From: Albugo candida
Taxonomy: Eukaryota; Oomycota; Peronosporomycetes; Albuginales
NCBI GenBank assembly: GCA_040437565.1
Contig: JBDOQK010000062.1
Coordinates: 1-64,000 of the forward strand
Direction: 5' to 3'
Length of the DNA stretch: 64,000 nt
Shown here: piece after piece, positions 32,670-44,432 of the stretch
How the letters are laid out: every line of letters begins with the position of its first letter
How positions within the stretch are numbered: the first letter of the stretch is position 1
Notes under the pieces: generated by a model
What the model was told of the DNA's origin: nothing
Databases searched by the model: none
Seen by the model: only the letters and a program-made list of their open reading frames with translations
Program-made: the position numbers and the translations under genes

Positions 32670-34095
32670 CTATTGGCCGGGAGTGTCAACCTTCCAGCTG
32701 GTAATGTCATCCTCCAAGTTGATATCGAGCTCTTTGGCAACTTGGAGCATATCTTTGTCTCCTCGACCACTGATATTGATAACAATGACTTTTTTTTCGT
32801 CCAATTGGGCTGCCAATTCCATGCCAAATGAAACCGCATGAGCAGTTTCGAGCGCAGGTATGATACCTTCCATTTGGGAAAGAAGTTGGAAGGCCTCTAA
32901 AGCTTTTTTGTCGTTCACACTCACATATTTCGCTCGTTTGGAGTCTTTTAGAAAAGCATGCTCTGGCCCAACACCTGCATAATCGAGTCCAGCAGATACA
33001 CTGTGCGTGGGCAAAACTTGACCGGCAGGATCCTGGATGATGTACGTCTTCGTGCCGTGTAATACTCCCATTGTTCCGCCTGTAAGCGTTGATGAATGCC
33101 GCCCGGTGTCTATCCCTTCTCCCCCTGCTTCCACGCCGTATATGTCGACACTTGTATCGTTAATGAACGGATGAAACATTCCAATCGCGTTGCTACCACC
33201 ACCAACACAAGCAACGATAGCATCCGGAAGACGTCCGATCTCATCGAATAGCTACACATGATCTCAGTAAACAGCGCGCTTCAACGTAAGAAAAAGCATT
33301 TACCTGAGCCTTCACTTCACGTCCAATGACTGCCTGAAAATCTCGCACGATAGTTGGGAAAGGATGAGGTCCGATAGCTGATCCAATGATGTAATGAGTT
33401 GTCTCGACATTAGCCACCCAGTCTCGGATAGCCTCATTGACTGCATCCTTGAGTGTCTGTGATCCTGAGCGAACAGGAACGACTTTGGCACCGAGCATCC
33501 TCATACGAAACACATTGAGTGATTGCCGCTATGCATTCACGGTTACACTCTATAAAGTCGAAAGAAACGCAAAAGAACCGACCTGAGTATCACGGTATCC
33601 CATATAAACGGTACAATCCAGCCCCAGGAGAGCACAAGCGGTTGCAGTAGCAACTCCGTGTTGTCCCGCACCGGTTTCGGCAATAATACGCTGCTTTCCA
33701 AGTCTCTTTGCGAGAACGGCTTGACCGATAGCATTATTGATTTTATGCGCTCCTGTGTGCGCTAAATCCTCGCGTTTTAGCCATATTTGTGCACCATTAC
33801 AATGCTTTGTGAGCCTATCCGCAAAGTATAGAGGCGTGGGACGACCGATGTAATCTCTTCCAAGCTTTTCGAGCGTTTCTCGGAAGCTAGCATCTTGACT
33901 GGCTCGAACATATTCTTGTGCGAGTTTGTGATGTGCTTGGACTAAGGTTTCTGCAACAAAGCATCCGCCAAATGCTCCAAAGTAAGCATTTAGTTCCGAT
34001 ACGGAAGAATACACAGGAGGAGCATTGCTGACACGTAAGTATCGTTCAGATGTATCGTTTTCTTGTGCATTTTGTTCGGTGGTCATAAGGATCAA
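32670..34095 (-). CDS. Tryptophan synthase beta chain (PLP)
   Basis: Condenses indole with serine in the last step of tryptophan synthesis. Exons 33583-34095, 33304-33528 and 32670-33251 (introns 54 and 52 bp) give 439 aa. [13 protein letters not shown] marks the start, [14 protein letters not shown] carries the PLP lysine, [20 protein letters not shown] and [14 protein letters not shown] bind substrate and PLP phosphate, and [10 protein letters not shown] is near the end. The protein is beta only: unlike the fungal enzyme it is not fused to an alpha subunit here. No presequence is evident, so it is probably cytosolic. A 41-nt copy-like match to its 3' end occurs at 8988-9028. Confidence 0.96.
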
Positions 34096-34264
34096 TTGAC
34101 AACCACTACACGTACCGTATTTCGTATTTTACAACAGTAGTGTGCGAACATCATTTAGGTTGATAAAACCCCACATGTGGACGCATACTGCATCTGGAAA
34201 AAATGTATATTTTTGAGGTGAAGGTTTAAAATCTGAGAAAGAAGGGAACCTTATGAAGCGCGTG

Positions 34265-35158
34265 TTACGGTAGCTCTATCTGTACAACTTCCTTTTTTGT
34301 TCCGGCGTTTCCTTTGGAGCTGGAGCCACATTCCTGGTTCTTTAAGCAATTAAAAGGTGACCAAGACTTCGTTTTTTTATTTGTTCCTGCCACCATTTTT
34401 ACATCAGGATCTTGGACGGGTTTATCATTTCTAAGCATAATTGCAAATTCATCGCGGCCATTTTCTGTTTTTTTTGTGAAAGCAAATAGCACAGATTTTG
34501 GAAGGTCTTTTCCCATGACGAACACCAACCCCTCCACGTCATGGTGTTGTAATTGAGTCGGACATAGCCGGGCGATAAGTAGCAATGATTTGTATGAAGA
34601 AACTTGTAATCTTGAGGTATGGGAACTCTTTCCTTGCATCATGGATGGAATGAGGAACCGAGACAAAATCGTTGTAGAGGGACCACTACCGAAGTGAAGC
34701 TTATTCGTAGTGTATGCATTCCCCTCCGCAGTCATGTCATCAATCATTAAGCTTCGAAACGGAAGATCCCACATCGCGGAATTCTGGTCTAGGGCAAATG
34801 TCAACCAATATTGTTGTGTACTTGCATCTTCTGCAGTAAGATCAAGCCATCCATCCTCAAATTGGTATTTAAAGAAACCACAGCCCTTACCTGCCCCTCC
34901 CGGGGTGAGGGTAAATGAATCTCCTTCTTCAGCAAAATGCTCACCCTCTACGCTTTTTAATTGATAATTACAAAAATAGTTGATGAAATAGTTTCCATCA
35001 AGGGAGAATTTATAATTGAACTTGTATATTGCTTTGTCACGGGTAAGGGAACTTGTACATTTTGTCGCCGTATTAATAAAACAATAACCTCTAACGTTCC
35101 TTGAATAAATCATCACTTGTACCAGCAACAAAAACAACTGACTTTGTCGTGTACTCAT
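34265..35158 (-). CDS. Predicted secreted protein, candidate effector
   Basis: Intron-less, 297 aa. The N terminus has a signal-peptide shape (MSTRQSQLFLLLVQVMIYSRNVRG, h-region about residues 8-18, likely cleavage near 24). The mature part has seven cysteines, no transmembrane segment and no recognised domain; Gly/Phe-rich patches (GKGCGFFKYQFEDGW) and a Lys/Ser-rich C terminus are visible. No RxLR or LxLFLAK motif is seen. Secreted, family-less proteins of this kind are typical of plant-parasitic oomycetes, so an effector or apoplastic role is possible but unproven. Confidence 0.65.
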   Translation of the reverse strand: MSTRQSQLFLLLVQVMIYSRNVRGYCFINTATKCTSSLTRDKAIYKFNYKFSLDGNYFINYFCNYQLKSVEGEHFAEEGDSFTLTPGGAGKGCGFFKYQFEDGWLDLTAEDASTQQYWLTFALDQNSAMWDLPFRSLMIDDMTAEGNAYTTNKLHFGSGPSTTILSRFLIPSMMQGKSSHTSRLQVSSYKSLLLIARLCPTQLQHHDVEGLVFVMGKDLPKSVLFAFTKKTENGRDEFAIMLRNDKPVQDPDVKMVAGTNKKTKSWSPFNCLKNQECGSSSKGNAGTKKEVVQIELP

Positions 35159-37576
35159 TGCGCTATGAGAACCAAGTTGTTTCGAAGAAAATTTGAAAGT
35201 GAGTAAAATTGAAGAGCGCCAAACGATCGATGCCAGAAAGCCAATATTTATTCAACGGCAATTTCGCACCGTCGTCAGCATTAAGAGACCAATCATATAT
35301 CATATTCCTTCCACGTATGATTTCAGCAACCGGATTCCATAACGACAACACGATCAAGTAGCACCAAACTGAGCAAAACCTTCAATCTGTTCTCAACCTC
35401 GTTTCCCTTCCAGCACAACGGTACAACGAGGTCAACGCTTTTGTTGTAGTCTTTTTCAATATTACTTTCGCATACCAGCTGCCTTTCCTGCGACAACACG
35501 ATTGATCGTGGTATGAATGCTACCGCTCAGCTGGCTTCTCTACAACTTTGAGTATACAAGCGCATGTTTTCTTGCACGCAACCAACGACATAAACGTTGT
35601 ATAGGAGTTCGTCGCCTCGTATCACAAATGCGCTACACCGTATCCCGACTTCAACCCTCGACCTGCTCAATATGTCACCACGCTTTTCTATTAAAGGCAA
35701 AGTATGAATAGAAAAATGTGTCAGTCCTCTCTGTTTGTGGATTGCATGTCGACAATCGCGTTGACAGAACGTAATGTGGCTGTTCTATCCACATTTGTAG
35801 GCTAACAAGAGAGGGATGGGTTCAGCACTGGTCGAATAATAGGGTTGACTTGGGGAGGGAAGTACTGGTGGGCATCGATAAAGTACCGGTGAATAATGAG
35901 GGGAAATCTGCGTGTGACAGATAGATGAAAGCGAGTTGCTACGGACATTTAGTGTACAATAAGGGCGAGGGGCGATATAGAGGGTACCAGATCAACGGAT
36001 ATATACTGATGTTGATATTGAGATACATAGCGCTATTTGGCGCTCTCATGGTAAGCGTTAACGATTGCAAAATTATCGGTCAGATTTCTATTTGATCTCA
36101 CAACGGCAAAGGTATGATGTCTTCTCCACTGCGTTGCTCAATATGGCTTTGATGATTTCGATTAGGAAATGTACTTTGAGAGTCAGCCACCGAATTTCGA
36201 GCGCTTTATGAGTCAGGTAGTCGACGGCAAGAGATGTGCATCAACACATGATTCTGGAAGCGGATATCGAATGCATCTATTGGCTAGTGCATGCTTCGTC
36301 GTAGTATTACTCTATGATCGCGAACGGGATGATTGCTTGCGGCAGTATTATTACTCACAACATTTTGCACTCGATGAGATGAGTGGTTATGTGTACGGCT
36401 GCAAATGAGCGTTTCTGTCTGGCGTTCGTACAAGAGACCCTTTGAGGTCGCGAAACTGGTCAGCACAGCATATTCGTGTATCTCATGCAATGGAACGCTG
36501 CATACGCAACTTTCCGGTACGATCAAGATGCTTTTAGCGGGTCCTTTCTTTGAATTTGTTTCGGCTGGGACAATTTGTTTTCGCTATTCGTGCTTGTGCT
36601 GAAGGCATCCTGTATGTGTCCAGACGTCCAGACCTCAAGTGCTCTACTCTTGCGATTGTCATGAGGCTCATTTTGATTAAATCAAGCATGTCTTAACGCC
36701 TATCTATCGCCAGGAAGTTGGTGATCCCAATGTTACCATATTACGCATGTAGCTATGCATAGCATTCAATTCCATTGGAGGGTGAATACATAAGAAACCG
36801 CAAGAATCAAACGCTATTACTACCCAGCAAAAAAGCCCGTCCGAGCTCAGCTCTTTATCAGGGATTCAGATTTACGATACGAGTGACCCTCTTGTCATAC
36901 TTGCATCGATCCTACAAGATACATCCAATTCGCGATTTTCGGAGAGTACGGAGTGATGGATGTCATGCAAGAACCCATCTCATTGCTCTGTAGACCACAA
37001 ACAACCATACTTTCTTGCCTTGAAATCGTCAACAATATCGAGGCACTTTTGGAATCGACTGCGACACGTATCTGGACATGTTCACCTTTGTCTGGCATCA
37101 AATTGAATCAACATTCCTACTTTGATTGTTACCAAACAAATGATTGCTCTTGTAGCTTCATCTGATCTATAATGAACAAGTTTCTTATCCGAGGAACGGT
37201 TGCTACCACTATCAAAATCACATGAAGTACTTGTGTGCGGTTGACAATGCTAAAGATTTCAAAAATACAAAAAGCTCTCAACTGCGTAGTAAATGTCTCA
37301 ATCCAGTCATAACGAGACAAAACAAGTTCGGGATTCTTCCGTTAGTGCATATGGAAACAAGCACTCATGCATGTGCTAAATCTCTGCTTTCATTCTTCTC
37401 GCATGTCCTGACACGGATTTCGCGCGCGTACTTATCGGCACAGTGTATTCCGAGCATGACTTTCTTACTTGAACGTGATAAATGTCAGGCAGGAAGTTCT
37501 GTTAAATGAAATTCCTGCCGAGTTCCATGAACGGTAATGCTCCACAGATGTAGACGCGTATATAAATAGAAGATTA
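35159..37576 (+). other. Unresolved region, probably 5' exons of the next gene
   Basis: Many 60-95-codon ORFs on both strands. On the plus strand several coding-like pieces occur between about 36003 and 37540 (for example PPNFERFMSQ at about 36190, and FARVLIGTVYSEHDF at about 37415) next to possible short introns, so the gene at 37577-38842 probably starts near 36003. I could not establish a continuous splice path. 35159-36000 shows nothing recognisable. Confidence 0.4.
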
Positions 37577-38842
37577 AGTCTCTCGCTCGATCAAAAAACG
37601 ATGCAAAACAGCGTTGTCGACGATTTGGCGCATCGGTATGATAATGTATAATCCTTGCACTTGATCGATAAATTGATGGAGCATTGCGTTTTCTGTAGGT
37701 TTAAAGCTCAATTTGAGGACTGTAGGACAGAATCGAGCGAGTTTGAAGAGTCTCAGGACTGGTTTGTGAATGATCATAAAAGCTCCGAACACTTTCCAAC
37801 TACAGAGATAACGAATGAGACATCAAAGCCAAGCTGTGTATCGTCCCGGACAACCGCAGAAATGGGAGTCTGCGACATAATGGAGGATCCCACTCCGCCG
37901 GATACCTCGCTACCTTCAAATACTAGAGCCAAGTCAGCGAGCTTATTGAAGCGCATAGTAGCAAGTGGCTTTCGGCTTGGGGAGGAGATCGACCCGGAAG
38001 GTGCAGCATTCTTGCATCACATGCCAATCATTCCTGCTGGTGTTCTCGTTATGGAGCTTGGAAAATCAAAAGACCAGGTGCAGTAGTCATCCGTTTACTT
38101 GTCATACAAAATTGTAAAAAACGCTCAGCCGCCGAATAGGAAGTATGGTTCAAAATTTTTTCAAATCTATGTGCCGCAAGTTCATGAAAATCAACTGGAA
38201 TTTTGCATATATGCCCATCAGCGCCTCAATAAAAGCAAAATACGCTTCAGTTTTGACTCTCAAGCAACCTCCAAGTGGATTCATCCTATCTATTGCACTA
38301 AATTGCTCGTGCAGCATTATGGTAGTACAGAGTCGCCGATCGATTTAAAGTCAGCTCCGCATAGCACGAAGAGATTTAGACCACAAGGTACCAAGGCTGC
38401 ACGCAGATTTCAATTCCACGTTGAACAGGAAGTTCGAAAACAGGAACTCATAGTGCATTTGAATGCGCAGGTATGCGCTCATGATGAAGCGTATCAATTT
38501 TTTCATGCTGTACTGCTCATAGGCAAAGCTTCGACCATTGTTTCATCACCGAAGCGCTAGTGATGCTTCAAATGATTCGTCGGAGAGGGATAATGATATA
38601 TATCGTGCATTGATACAAAAGTTTATTAATCCAGTTGTGGAACTACGACGCGGAAATTCAGTCGTATTCAAAATCGAAAAAGAAGGGGTATGATGGTGAA
38701 AGAACGTCTTTATAATCGTTGTCATATACAAGTGTTTATCCAGGACTCGGGAAGCGAAAAGTATATCATCACGTATGCTAAACCATTCACTCTATTCATC
38801 AGGTATCACACACTGCAACCTATTTATGCCACTATAGCGTGA
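37577..38842 (+). CDS. 3' part of a multi-exon gene, function unknown
   Basis: Supported exons: about 37577-37634, 37699-38077, 38129-38470, 38523-38687 and 38744-38842, separated by GT-AG introns of 64, 51, 52 and 56 bp, ending in TGA. The frame is continuous through all five, which random sequence would not give. The C-terminal product is about 340 aa: an acidic Ser/Thr/Glu linker, then EGAAFLHHMPIIPAGVLVME, a basic middle and ELRRGNSVVFKIEKEG near the end. I recognise no family. A DENN-domain identity was considered from upstream fragments but is not supported. Confidence 0.55.
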
Positions 38843-38950
38843 ATCTAAGCCCTACAACAGCTGTTGCGTTGCAGTAGGAGTAGAAGCTAATCTTTTGGAA
38901 GGATCATGAATTCAGGTGATAAAAAACCACTTTGGAGAAACATTATAGGA

Positions 38951-39787
<837 letters not shown>

Positions 39788-39955
39788 CTTTGGATGCAAA
39801 AACACTCGAAGCAACAAGGTAGTCACGTGACTCTTCAAGATCTAAATCGCTCTAAGAATGTCTCATCGTGTCAACCAAAGTACCAGTAAGTCTAACAGCT
39901 GCTACATCAGTTAAGGTAAGTCGCAACGGATAAATGAAACGATCAAATTGAGAAT

Positions 39956-41472
39956 ATGGACGAGGCGAATAAAAGCGCATCTTTCAAGAATGAAAACACC
40001 AGCAATCATACTAAACCTCCACCTTCACTTCACAGTCAATCACTGAATAGCTTGGTGTCTGCTGCAAGAGAGAAAATGGTCTCACAGGGAAAGCGTTTAT
40101 TATCTCCTCTTAGTTCTGGAGAATTTGGGATTTCGATCGATAATGTACCAAAGTCTGGCGATAAATCACTGGAAGCTGATGATCCATCACTCAATGGACG
40201 TCACACAATAGACTCAACAAAGCTAAGGAAAGACAGGAAAAGTGAAGCGAATGATTCCGAGAATTTGGCACGGCAAGTAGGGCAACCGATCCTGTCCGAC
40301 ATGCATTCAGGGTTTTCTACGCAACAAAGGATGCTTTATTTAGAGCAACTTATTGAATTCCGCCGATCAGATTGGCAATATTTGAAGAAAATGCATCACG
40401 GGAAAAACTTTTGGTTGAATGTTGCTTTATTGGGTGATAATGAAGTTGGGAGCGTGAAAAGCGGAGCTCGAAGGAGTTTAAAGCTTTATTATCTGGGANN
40501 NNNNNNNNNNNNNNNNNNNNNNNNNNNNNNNNNNNNNNNNNNNNNNNNNNNNNNNNNNNNNNNNNNNNNNNNNNNNNNNNNNNNNNNNNNNNNNNNNNTT
40601 TAGAGCAACTTATTGAATTCCGCCGATCAGATTGGCAATATTTGAAGAAAATGCATCACGGGAAAAACTTTTGGTTGAATGTTGCTTTATTAGGTGATAA
40701 TGAAGTTGGGAGCGTGAAAAGCGGAGCTCGAAGGAGTTTAAAGCTTTATTATCTGGGACTCGGACTTGGTTGTTTCATAGGAGAATTGAAGCAGTCACAA
40801 CATTTTATAATCGATGCCTGCCAACTTCTGGAAGAACTGGAATTTCACTTTGCTTCAAACACCGTTCAAGGAATGGTAGGTGCGTCGTCTTATTCAAATC
40901 TTTGGATTTGCTAGAAATACTCAATCTCCATACGGATTAGAAGTTGATGGTGGCTACTCCCAGCACGTTGTACGAACGTCTGGATCTTAAAGACACAGAA
41001 AGAGAGATGATAATGCCAACTGAGCCGATTCGCCCAGTCATTTACAAATGGAATCAGAGAGCGGCATATCGGCGACTGTCAATTCCTTCTATTGTAAGTT
41101 GTCAATTTTCGTCTTTCATCTCATCATTCGGATGTGTGTTGTAGCCTTTTACATTGGATTATCGGGAAGTCGTGATATCAGTATGCGAGATTTTGGCGAT
41201 CGTATACAGCAAGATGATGGAGCAAAATAGCAGCTTTGAGAATACTTTCATTTTCCAGGCAATTGTGCGATTCGATGGAAAGCTAAAGGTAGCTCTTTCT
41301 CTTGCAGGCGATATGATGAAGTAAACGTATTTCTACGTAGAAACTCGTGCTCGATCCAATAAAGAAGGATTATCATGCTTTGGCTTCGCAAATGATCAAG
41401 TCGGAGTTGAGTCAGGTTGCTCGTGCAAATCGTTCGCTTTCCGAGCTACAAGCCCCTGCGATGGAAATGTGA
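39956..41472 (+). CDS. Conserved-looking protein of unknown function
   Basis: Exons 39956-40875 (containing a 100-N gap and 160-bp overlap), 40941-41093, 41145-41288 and 41341-41472. Without the artefact the protein is 362 aa. The N-terminal 125 residues are Ser/Asn/Lys-rich and disordered-looking. Then comes a helical region with conserved character: WQYLKKMHHGKNFWLNVALL, KLYYLGLGLGCFIGEL, ACQLLEELEFHF, FTLDYREVVISVCEILAIVY and KLKKLVLDPIKKDY. This style suggests a conserved alpha-helical scaffold or adaptor, but I cannot name the family. The start is 168 bp from the divergent Rab start. Confidence 0.75.
40499..40598. other. Assembly gap with overlapping contig ends (160 bp, one mismatch)
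   Basis: 100 N. 40339-40498 matches 40599-40758 except G at 40432 versus A at 40692 (a synonymous third-position change, TTG to TTA). Confidence 0.92.
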
Positions 41473-41516
41473 TCATAGAATATACCATGATGAAGTGTGA
41501 CTCTTTTATTTTAAAT

Positions 41517-42218
41517 TCATTTTTGTTCCTCCATAGCGACAGTCTTTCGTCGCGGTATAATCTCTTTATCTCTTAGAAACTTGATGATATGCTTTTCGGC
41601 ATGGGTGATTAGCTCTGGGATATCCGGTAACTGGCAAGATACAAAGCATTGTCGTTTCGCGGATACAGCTACCCGTTGTGCAATTTGTTGCTCCGAAAGC
41701 TCCGAAATTCCGACAACAGCTGTGACGAGAGGCATCGGGCTGTACGGTGTCTTGACTGCTGTTGACATGGAGCTACCGACATAAAGTGTTCAATGCGCAA
41801 AGCGGGAAGTTTGCGAATAGCAGGATTGCGAACCTGAAACGAGGTTGCTCATGACCGGAACCGATCCAGATGCAAATAGCCTTGGCAAGTACCCATATCT
41901 GAAATTACATGTTACACAACGATGTGTTTGACATGGAGATACTAATGGTAATCATACTTGCGCGACATATGTTTGTTCCATTAAGTTGCCCTGAAGCGTC
42001 ATCACCTCTAACTTTTGCGGTGCTGGATATGAGAAGATTAAACACGAGAGACATCTTTCAGCTGCATTCTGCGGACCTTTCTGAGCATCTGTAGTACTGT
42101 CCATTTCTAATCCAAACTTGCGTTCGGTATAGCAGTAGCTACTGGTGTCAAACCGATATACCGATGCAAATTGGGCTTTCGTCATTGCTTCGCACCCTAG
42201 CGATGTCATATGATGCAC
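41517..42218 (-). CDS. PSMG4: Proteasome assembly chaperone 4 (PSMG4/Poc4-like)
   Basis: Exons 41958-42218, 41834-41898 and 41517-41772 (introns 59 and 61 bp) give 193 aa. The family pattern is present in order: a long N-terminal strand region, ICIWIGSG (matching the conserved VWVG strand), SMSTAVKTPYSPMPLVTAVVG (matching AMNTRYS...LLG) and AQRVAVSAKRQCFVSCQLPD (matching LARKTxKQVFVSxNL). It partners PSMG3 in early alpha-ring assembly. Start choice is uncertain among three in-frame Met codons (42218, 42209, 42185). Two proteasome assembly chaperones within 20 kb is notable. Confidence 0.75.
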
Positions 42219-42249
42219 AAAAGCGACGAGCTCTTAAGTAGTCTCGAGA

Positions 42250-43513
42250 TTGCGGCAATCTATTCAGATGCTTGAGCATCGAGCCGTCACCGCACACGGC
42301 GACTTGACTCACAAGACATTGTGCAGTGACAAACAGCTTCTCACTCACTTAATACTGTGTTTGCCATCCTTGTACATCATGCAAGGTCACAAACACACAC
42401 TAAATCGGTCAGATCACCGTTTTATCTTCAACAAAGACCCGCGCTGTAAATCAGTAAAAGTAATTCGCTTGTTTCCGATGAGCACATTCGATTGGGTCTT
42501 CCCCGACTTTCGTGCGTTCATAATAGCGCAACAGTCACAACCTATCGATACAAAAACATCCTCCACCTTCCAAACTCCCTCTGGAATCCGCGACAATATA
42601 CCATGGCAGAAAGAGCATCAATTACGTCTCACAACGTGCACCTTTCTTTCCGATTTGGGAAAAACACTCGATCTTCCATCCATAGTCGTCATATCGGCTC
42701 AGTATCACATACAACGCTTCTATATGCTCCAATCGTTCGCAGAACACGATCGTTTCCTGGTTGCTACTGCTGCGTTGTTCATCGCATCCAAAACTGAAGA
42801 AAGCAAGCTCCAAATTCGTACTTTGACCGAAGGCTCACTATACCTCTTGATTCATACAAAACAGGCTTTGAATGATAGCTCACACGACGACCGGCCAGAT
42901 TACAGCCGCGTTTCTGAGTCTCATGCACGGGGTGGATCGCACGTCGATCGGCTACATGCTCTGATGGAGACGATGGATACTGATGAGATTGCGACTATAA
43001 CGAAAAAAGTGCTCTTATATGAACGAATTGTGCTGCTCACACTTTCGTTCGAAATTGGTGTTGCGCATGCGTTCTCTCACGTACTGACGCAAATGGATAA
43101 AGTGTTTGGACCGGATACCGGCTATGATCCTACAGCTTATGAGGATGCTCGAGTAGTTGCGTTTGCTTTGCTTAATGATTCCATCAAGCACAGTCTTTGT
43201 CTCGCCTTTACAAGCTTACAACTTGCAACCGTGGCTGTATATATAGCTATTCTATACACCCAAAGAATTCGGGTGGATACGCAACCACACGATCGTAAGC
43301 CCTGGTGGAGCATTTGGAACATGGATGCTTCCGAGTTGAGAGGTACTCGGTTGAAATGGGCTCGTGTATGAAAGGTGCTAATCCAAGTTTGTAGATATAG
43401 CAAAAGCGTTCCTGTGGATGTACCAAGATGCAAACGGGCAGCCTTCGAGGTTTTTGGGGAGGAAGATGAAAGAAATCTGGAATCGCTGTGATCCGACAAA
43501 GGATTCGTTTTGA
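42250..43513 (+). CDS. Cyclin (T/K/L transcriptional type)
   Basis: Exons 42250-43342 and 43395-43513 (52-bp intron with a GCTAATC branch site). The N-terminal cyclin box is clear: WQKEHQLRLTTCTFLSDLGKTLDLP ... AQYHIQRFYMLQSFAEHDRFLVATAALFIASKTEES (HRFY and FLA-x-K-x-EE signatures of cyclins C, K, L and T). The second box follows at ERIVLLTLSFEIGVAHAFSHVL. Such cyclins partner CDK9/CDK12-type kinases acting on RNA polymerase II. The first 76 codons from 42250 look non-coding, and Met at 42478 (MSTFDWVFPDF) is a better start, giving about 327 aa; otherwise 403 aa. Confidence 0.87.
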
Positions 43514-43629
43514 AGCTGTGTATCTTATTCAGCTTACTCATCATTTGAATATCAATCAAATGGCTTCTGAAGGGTTACGAAGCTTCTATGCAATTCAGTG
43601 CATGGGAAACGGGCCTGTTGAACTATGAG

Positions 43630-44111
43630 TTATGCCCACGAACGAATTCGCCTTGGATTATCCAGAAGCCTTCTGATGTAAAATACTTGGAGAAAGCATA
43701 TGAGTATGTAGACTATACATTCCAAAGCTCCATCATACGTCATGCGTCTGTGCGTTGCCTGCTGGACTACATAAAAAGTTACTTTGGTTTGATCAAATAA
43801 TCTTGGGAAACAGCTTACTTTTGATGTGGCGTTCTGTCCGGATCTGCTGGAGCCGTTGTTCTGATTCGAGTTCTCCAAGTTTAATGTCCAAATGGGATAC
43901 GTATTTTGCCAAGACATTTACATGAGCTAAGAAGTAGGCATTACATCATTGCCAATACAAATCATACTGGTCTCTATCAATAGCTTACTTCGTTGTACCG
44001 GATGCTGCGACTGCAAAGTGTTTGTGACATGCGTGACCATAATCCCATTTTGATGCGGATTATGAAAACAAAGTTCATAGACTCCCACTTGGCTGCAGTC
44101 GATGGCTATAG
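43630..44111 (-). other. Second copy of p24 gene 3' exons and cyclin 3' end (assembly duplicate)
   Basis: 43409-44111 (703 bp) is the same as 44212-44914 on the other side of a 100-N gap. It repeats the last cyclin exon, the spacer and the last p24 exons. Confidence 0.9.
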
Positions 44112-44211
44112 NNNNNNNNNNNNNNNNNNNNNNNNNNNNNNNNNNNNNNNNNNNNNNNNNNNNNNNNNNNNNNNNNNNNNNNNNNNNNNNNNNNNNNNNN
44201 NNNNNNNNNNN
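44112..44211. other. Assembly gap with overlapping contig ends (703 bp)
   Basis: 100 N. 43409-44111 equals 44212-44914. Confidence 0.93.
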
Positions 44212-44432
44212 TTCCTGTGGATGTACCAAGATGCAAACGGGCAGCCTTCGAGGTTTTTGGGGAGGAAGATGAAAGAAATCTGGAATCGCTGTGATCCGAC
44301 AAAGGATTCGTTTTGAAGCTGTGTATCTTATTCAGCTTACTCATCATTTGAATATCAATCAAATGGCTTCTGAAGGGTTACGAAGCTTCTATGCAATTCA
44401 GTGCATGGGAAACGGGCCTGTTGAACTATGAG

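Noticed and set aside
35163-35357. Upstream exon of the secreted-protein gene
   Set aside because: The 64-codon ORF ends just before the next start, has no splice link, and the signal peptide at 35158 already makes a good N terminus.
36003-37500. DENN-domain protein
   Set aside because: A few fragments (PPNFERFMSQ, PFEVAKL) loosely recall DENN motifs, but they lie in different frames and no continuous domain can be read.
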